From an uncultured Muribaculaceae bacterium (GTDB taxonomy: Bacteria > Bacteroidota > Bacteroidia > Bacteroidales > Muribaculaceae), in NCBI GenBank assembly GCA_947626355.1, contig CANQRV010000023.1:1-37903 (forward strand): 37,903 nt of DNA. Reading direction: 5' to 3'. A model generated the notes under the pieces. It searched no databases. It was not told the origin of the DNA and worked only from the letters and a program-made list of their open reading frames with translations. This document shows positions 33,447 through 37,903 of the stretch, one piece after another. How positions within the stretch are numbered: position 1 is the stretch's first letter; every line of letters starts with the position of its first letter. The position numbers and the translations under genes were made by a program.

Positions 33447-34352
33447 ATGAAAACATTCATCATCAAGCTACTCGCCTTCTTTCTCCTACTCATAGCCGCG
33501 GACTTTGCCATTGGAGGGATATATAGCCTTTATGACCATCTAAAAGGTGGAGAAATCGGCAAAGCCCATGAAATAATGACGAAAGTCAACCCCGATATAC
33601 TCATACTCGGATCTTCACGCGCCGCACATCACTACAATCCGGAGATATTGAAGGAGGCATTACAGATGCAGGCGTATAACGCGGGGTTTGACGGTCAGGG
33701 AACATTTATGGACTATGGATTGCTCAAAGGAGTATCGTCAAGACACAAGCCCAAAATTATCATCTGCGAGCTCACTCCGATATTCGATATCTATCAAAAC
33801 GCGCAAAGCTCATCGATAAGCGTCCTCACTCCGTATAGCTCATCCTATCAGCTTGACACGCTCTTCAACGACATCGACCCGAACGAGAAATACAAATTAC
33901 TGTCCAATTCATATATCTATAATTCAAAGCTGTTCAGAATCATTCCGAATATCATCTCGGGCCGCGTTGATTTCATCAACGGATATAAGCCTTCGCATGG
34001 CACACTTGACAAACACAGATTCACTCCAAAAGGTAAGGAGCCTGCCTTTGCGGTTGATTCGCTGAAAGTAAGATATTTCAAAAAGCTTATCAGCAAAGCC
34101 AATGAGCTTGGCGCGACATTGATATTCACCATATCCCCGGAATATTATAACACGGAGTCATCTGAATACTATGAAAAAGTATTCGATATCGCAGACGAGA
34201 GGGATATTCCGATTCTCAATCATCTCCACGACCCGAGATTTACCGGCAATCCGAACCTGTTCATCGATCCATCGCATCTGAATTCACAGGGAGCGGATTT
34301 GTTTACCACTATAATCGCCCATGAAGTCGACAGTATCTGTAAAAGTCGCTGA
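33447..34352 (+). CDS. SGNH-like acyltransferase partner of MBOAT
   Basis: A 301-residue protein with one N-terminal transmembrane helix (about residues 4-24) and a periplasmic domain. The sequence ILGSSRAAHHYNP carries the nucleophile candidate Ser57 in block I, and DPSHLNSQGADLF near the C-terminus has Asp274 and His277, completing an SGNH-type triad. This layout matches AlgJ/AlgX-like or DltD-like partners that complete O-acylation of the glycan. I chose the ATG at 33447; the frame continues upstream only as a shadow of the MBOAT gene. It ends the wzi operon and converges on the first CotH gene with a 28-bp gap. Confidence 0.78.
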   Translation: MKTFIIKLLAFFLLLIAADFAIGGIYSLYDHLKGGEIGKAHEIMTKVNPDILILGSSRAAHHYNPEILKEALQMQAYNAGFDGQGTFMDYGLLKGVSSRHKPKIIICELTPIFDIYQNAQSSSISVLTPYSSSYQLDTLFNDIDPNEKYKLLSNSYIYNSKLFRIIPNIISGRVDFINGYKPSHGTLDKHRFTPKGKEPAFAVDSLKVRYFKKLISKANELGATLIFTISPEYYNTESSEYYEKVFDIADERDIPILNHLHDPRFTGNPNLFIDPSHLNSQGADLFTTIIAHEVDSICKSR

Positions 34353-34380
34353 CCACAAGCAGATACCTTCAGCCGCACTG

Positions 34381-35781
34381 TCAGAACGAGTCTTCCCGAG
34401 CCTGTTGGAGCAGGAATCCTACACGCGCCACAATCCATTCGCGCAACTCCGATATGGAATAATTAGTGTTGTAGGAGGAGACGCGGTAGGTCCATCCATA
34501 ATCCTCTTCAAGCGGCCATATCACGCCATCGCGCTTTGCCGCCGGCTCTATGAGTGCTGCATACCTGTCGAGAAACTCCAGTAGCTCCGGAAAAATGTTT
34601 TCGACCAGATTCTCGACTTCCGCCTTATATTTTGAGCGGAATTCATCATTACTTTTGATATCGTTGAGCAGACCGTTGGTCCAGACATATTCATCAGCCG
34701 GCCTAACAACGTCTTCTCCGTCTACATGACGGTGGAGATTATAACAGATATCGAAATCCCATATAGGGCCTAGCTTATATCTGCTGCTGTCGGAGAGATT
34801 CTCTTTATACATATAGAAGCTTTTCGGGTATACCAGCTCTCCATTGGCGGCAAAGTTATTTATAAGGAAATATTTTACAGCAACGCTGATATCGAAGGCA
34901 TCTGCGACATGGCCTTCGGCTGCCATCTGCTCTGCTTTGTTGAAATCCTTCCTCCAAATCTCAAGCCTCTGTTCAGGCGTCAGATCCGATGGGTTTTCTT
35001 CATATAGTTCGTCAAAGTCTGGATCTTTGACCATTACAGGCAATTCATTTCTTTCTGATTTGAATTTATACTTCTCATCGAATTCCTCACTCAATTCAAA
35101 TAGAATGCCGGTGGCCTCGTCTATATCGACGCTCGAGCCATTGATGCCGATTTTCTCGGTAAGCAGATACAATCCGAGGTCGTGACCATTCATCACGACA
35201 TCAACCGGAAGAAATGAGTTGGTATATTGTATCTGGAGTTTCCGCGCGAGCCAGAACGTGATGACGTTCTTCATGTGGGTGTTGTCGAGGTAATCGGCCA
35301 GAAGCACATAGTTCTTTGATTTCTTAAAACCACAGATTGATGTTTTCTTATCGAATTTCAGGCGCATGGGCTTCTTGGGATAGGCCCATGTTGAATTTCC
35401 ACGGCCCTTTATTTTCGGGGTAAGGCTGTCGGTATCTTCAACGGTGCCATGACCTGAGATATCCAATTGAGTCTTGAGATAGAGGTCCTTCTCCCACAGC
35501 GATGTGGCATCCGGATAATCAATCAGGGATATGTTGAGCACAGGAATATCGTTCATTGCCACACGGCATGAGTCAATGACGCTCAGCGGAAGCGTGAGAG
35601 TCGTGTTGTCGCTCCATTGGAATGTAGCGGTGGAGTCGGCAGCATTGTGTGTCGTCTCAAGACCGGAAGCCGGGTATATGGTTGTGAATCCTCCATCGTT
35701 TCGGTAGATGTGTATGTGTGGATCCTGAGCCAGCAGAATGGTGGATGCCAGCATCATAGATGCAAGTATTGTAATCTTCAT
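34381..35781 (-). CDS. CotH kinase-like secreted protein 1
   Basis: A 466-residue protein with a signal peptide (about 1-19, ending LLAQ). A short N-terminal beta-rich module (about 20-75, DPHIHIYRNDGGFTTIYPAS) is followed by the CotH domain: KGRGNSTWAYPKKPMRLKFD, then VKYFLINNFAANGE and GPIWDFD (Asp342, Asp344). CotH of Bacillus is an atypical protein kinase that phosphorylates spore-coat proteins; the target here is unknown. At the position where the tandem paralogue has Asp314, this copy has Glu315 (ANGE against ANSD). It follows the paralogue on the same strand after 101 bp containing a strong hairpin. Confidence 0.88.
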   Translation of the reverse strand: MKITILASMMLASTILLAQDPHIHIYRNDGGFTTIYPASGLETTHNAADSTATFQWSDNTTLTLPLSVIDSCRVAMNDIPVLNISLIDYPDATSLWEKDLYLKTQLDISGHGTVEDTDSLTPKIKGRGNSTWAYPKKPMRLKFDKKTSICGFKKSKNYVLLADYLDNTHMKNVITFWLARKLQIQYTNSFLPVDVVMNGHDLGLYLLTEKIGINGSSVDIDEATGILFELSEEFDEKYKFKSERNELPVMVKDPDFDELYEENPSDLTPEQRLEIWRKDFNKAEQMAAEGHVADAFDISVAVKYFLINNFAANGELVYPKSFYMYKENLSDSSRYKLGPIWDFDICYNLHRHVDGEDVVRPADEYVWTNGLLNDIKSNDEFRSKYKAEVENLVENIFPELLEFLDRYAALIEPAAKRDGVIWPLEEDYGWTYRVSSYNTNYSISELREWIVARVGFLLQQAREDSF

Positions 35782-35824
35782 TTATTACTTGAAACTGTCT
35801 GGCTCATACATTGGTCGATAAGAT

Positions 35825-35859
35825 TCTTGCGGGGTGAGGTGTCGCCTCACCCCGCAAGA
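35825..35859. other. Strong hairpin between the two CotH genes
   Basis: A perfect 15-bp inverted repeat (35825-35839 with 35845-35859) with a 5-nt loop. Neither strand has a T run, so it may be an mRNA processing or stabilising element or a partial terminator. No promoter was seen for the downstream gene. Confidence 0.65.
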
Positions 35860-35882
35860 CAAGATATATAGACGCTCCGGTG

Positions 35883-37280
35883 TCAGAACGAGTCTTCCCT
35901 AGCCTGTTGGAGCAGGAATCCGACACGCGCCACAATCCACTCCCGCAATTCTGATATAAAATCCTTGGTATTGTATGAGGAGACGCGGTAAGTCCATCCG
36001 TAGTCTTCCTCCCTCGGCCAAATCACGCCATCGCGCTTTGCCGCCGGCTCTATGAGTGCTGCATAGCTGTCGAGAAACTCAAGCATCTCAGGGAGGACGT
36101 GCTCGGCCAGGTTCTCGACCTCTAACTTATAGGTCTCTCGGAATTCTTCATTTTTCTTGATATCGTTGAGAAGATTATTGGTCCAGAAAAAATAATCCGT
36201 TGGTCTCACTACATCTTCTCCATTGGCATAATGGTGTAAATTGTAGCAGACATCAAAATCCCATATAGGACCCAGTTTATATTTGACGCTGTCGGAGAGA
36301 TTCTCTTTATACATATAGAAGCTTCGGGGTAAAAACAAGTCGCTATTGGCAGCAAAGTTATTCACAAGGAAATACTTTACGGCAGCCGTGATATCAAAGA
36401 CATCGGCCACCCGGCCTTCGGAAGCCATCCGCTCGGCATTATTGAAATCCAGCCTCCACATCTCCAGCCTTTGCCCAGGTGTTATGGTCGAATCATTTTC
36501 ATACAATTCCTCAAAGTCAGGATCTTTAACCATGACAGGAAGCTCATGTTTTTCAGAACGGAATTTAAAATTCTCGTCGAATTCATCACTTAATTCAAAC
36601 AGTATGCCTGTGTTCTCGTCTATATCGACGCTGGTGCTGTTGATGCCTATTTTTTCAGTCATCGTGTATAGTCCCAGGGCATGACCGTTCATCACGACAT
36701 CAACTGGCAAAAAAGAATTGGCATATGGCATCTGCAGTCTCTGTGCCAGCCAAAGCGTGATTACGTTCTTCATGTGGGTATTGTCGAGATAGTTGGCTAG
36801 AAGCACATAGTTCTTTGATTTCCTAAAACCGCAGATTGATGTTTTCTTATCGAATTTCAGACGCATGGGTTTCTTGGGATAAGCCCAAGTGGAATTCCCG
36901 CGTCCCTTGATTTTCAACATAAGGCTGTCCATATCTTCCACAATGCCATGCCCCGAGATATCCAGTCGAGTCTTCAGATATAGGTCCTTCTCCCAAAGGG
37001 ACGTCGCCTCCGGATAATCAATCAAAGATATGTTAAGCACAGGGATATCGTTCATTGCCAAACGGCATGAGTCAATGACGCTCAGCGGAAGCGTGAGGGT
37101 CGTGCTGTCGCTCCATTGGAATGTAGCGGTGGAGTCGGTGGCATTGTGTGTCGTCTCAAGACCGGAGAGAGGATGGATTGTAGTGAATCCTCCGTCGTTA
37201 CGATATATATGCATGTGCGGATCCTGAGCCAGCATGATGATGGATGCCAGCAACATAGATGTAAGTATGGCTATCTTCAT
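35883..37280 (-). CDS. CotH kinase-like secreted protein 2
   Basis: A 465-residue tandem paralogue of the preceding protein, with the same layout: signal peptide (about 1-19), DPHMHIYRNDGGFTTIHP module, KGRGNSTWAYPKKPMRLKFD, VKYFLVNNFAANSD (Asp314) and GPIWDFD (Asp341, Asp343). The two genes share long blocks of near-identical DNA, most clearly at both ends, with more divergent stretches between, pointing to recent duplication or gene conversion. I chose the ATG at 37280; its ATG overlaps the stop of the upstream small gene (ATGA), which supports it. The substrate is unknown. Confidence 0.88.
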   Translation of the reverse strand: MKIAILTSMLLASIIMLAQDPHMHIYRNDGGFTTIHPLSGLETTHNATDSTATFQWSDSTTLTLPLSVIDSCRLAMNDIPVLNISLIDYPEATSLWEKDLYLKTRLDISGHGIVEDMDSLMLKIKGRGNSTWAYPKKPMRLKFDKKTSICGFRKSKNYVLLANYLDNTHMKNVITLWLAQRLQMPYANSFLPVDVVMNGHALGLYTMTEKIGINSTSVDIDENTGILFELSDEFDENFKFRSEKHELPVMVKDPDFEELYENDSTITPGQRLEMWRLDFNNAERMASEGRVADVFDITAAVKYFLVNNFAANSDLFLPRSFYMYKENLSDSVKYKLGPIWDFDVCYNLHHYANGEDVVRPTDYFFWTNNLLNDIKKNEEFRETYKLEVENLAEHVLPEMLEFLDSYAALIEPAAKRDGVIWPREEDYGWTYRVSSYNTKDFISELREWIVARVGFLLQQAREDSF

Positions 37281-37789
37281 TTTACATAGATTTTTACTGA
37301 ATACAAATTGTTGATGTTGATGATATAGACGCCACACTCCCAGGAGGAGACTTCAATCCTGACGTAATCGGAGAACTCACGATGCATCACGATACGCCCG
37401 TCCATGGAATAAATGCAATATGTATTAGCCGGGCCGGCGCACGTTATATCAATCACGCCTGAATGGAATGCCACAACGGGCGCATGGACATCCGATTCCG
37501 ACAAAATCTCCGTTACACCGGAATTGATCTGCTTGGCGTATGTAATGTCGCGCACATCACTCACGACGCATGTAAACTTTGCATCTAAAGTAGAGACGCT
37601 AAAGAGGTCATCGTTGAGTCCGAACTTCAAATCGTCTGAGACAAGGGCGCAAATCGACTTGCCGTCGGTAGTATTGAGATGCAGATAATAGTTGACGGCA
37701 TCGTCAGACTCTGTCGGCGGAAATGGCATGGCAATCCCGCAACCGATAAGCAGCATTAATACTAAAATTATTATTTGTTTCATTATCAC
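37277..37789 (-). CDS. Small secreted protein with T9SS-like C-terminal tail
   Basis: A 170-residue protein with an N-terminal signal peptide (hydrophobic segment about 4-20). The middle resembles the short beta-rich N-terminal module of the two CotH proteins (YYLHLNTTDGKS and then VSDVRDITY). The last 45 residues, with YSMDGRIV, GVYIININN and the final VKIYVK, fit the type A sorting domain of the type IX secretion system, although the whole protein is very short. Codons 1 and 3 are both possible starts. It is the first gene of the leftward CotH cluster. The function is unknown. Confidence 0.65.
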   Translation of the reverse strand: MIMKQIIILVLMLLIGCGIAMPFPPTESDDAVNYYLHLNTTDGKSICALVSDDLKFGLNDDLFSVSTLDAKFTCVVSDVRDITYAKQINSGVTEILSESDVHAPVVAFHSGVIDITCAGPANTYCIYSMDGRIVMHREFSDYVRIEVSSWECGVYIININNLYSVKIYVK

Positions 37790-37903
37790 ATATTTAGGTT
37801 ATTCTCAACTATAATTAAAGATACTCTGTGACCCGTCCTGAAAAATGTTGACTGGGATTTGTATTGTTAAATGTTAATATATGTTCAAAGTCCGGAGAGA
37901 CTT
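37790..37903. other. Right-edge noncoding stretch
   Basis: AT-rich sequence upstream of the CotH cluster. A weak minus-strand TATCTTTA (37816-37823) could be its -7 element; no good -33 box was seen. Confidence 0.3.

Noticed and set aside
16033-34352. A defence or mobile-element system hidden in the glycan locus
   Set aside because: Every long gene there fits known polysaccharide functions; no nuclease, integrase or intact transposase was seen.

Overview
The window looks like a chromosomal segment of a Bacteroidales bacterium, most likely Muribaculaceae-like. Three things point there: Bacteroidetes-type gene content (MurF-Alr fusion, DUF3098 next to ftsX, DUF4831, Wzi, CotH proteins, a T9SS-like C-terminal tail), repeated TTTG-(19-21 nt)-TAnnTTTG promoters, and a fairly GC-rich core with AT-richer islands. 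No rRNA, tRNA, CRISPR array or intact insertion sequence was seen.

Left part (1-11.9 kb) is housekeeping. ftsX and a DUF3098 gene run leftward. mtaB, a GT2 glycosyltransferase and surE run rightward as an operon. A 547-bp gap follows, holding a promoter and two hairpins that could be a small RNA. Next is a murF-alr fusion, converging on the leftward genes nnr, DUF4831, xseA and xseB.

An AT-rich island (about 12.0-14.7 kb) holds a glycoside-hydrolase gene broken by a frameshift at a run of nine A, and a lipoprotein of unknown function whose 3' end has a different base composition. Class II fructose-bisphosphate aldolase follows, behind a structured leader.

The middle (16.0-34.4 kb) is a surface-polysaccharide locus: four GT4 glycosyltransferases, an ATP-grasp/DUF2334 deacetylase pair, an EpsG-type polymerase, a Wzx flippase, a CpsB-type phosphatase, a Wzc-like tyrosine kinase and a Wza-like export lipoprotein. 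Divergent from wza is a four-gene operon: Wzi-like outer-membrane protein, lipocalin-like lipoprotein, MBOAT O-acyltransferase and SGNH-like protein. The likely scheme is assembly of a lipid-linked repeat by the GTs, flipping by Wzx, polymerisation by the EpsG protein, export by Wzc/Wza, surface attachment by Wzi, and decoration by the MBOAT/SGNH pair and perhaps the ATP-grasp enzyme. No priming sugar-phosphate transferase is in the window. The gap between the two divergent glycan operons at 20.25-20.68 kb has outward promoters and a 19-bp inverted repeat bracketing 132 bp, a candidate invertible or mobile element.

The right end (34.4-37.8 kb) holds a leftward cluster: a small secreted protein with a T9SS-like tail and two tandem, closely related CotH-kinase-like secreted proteins.
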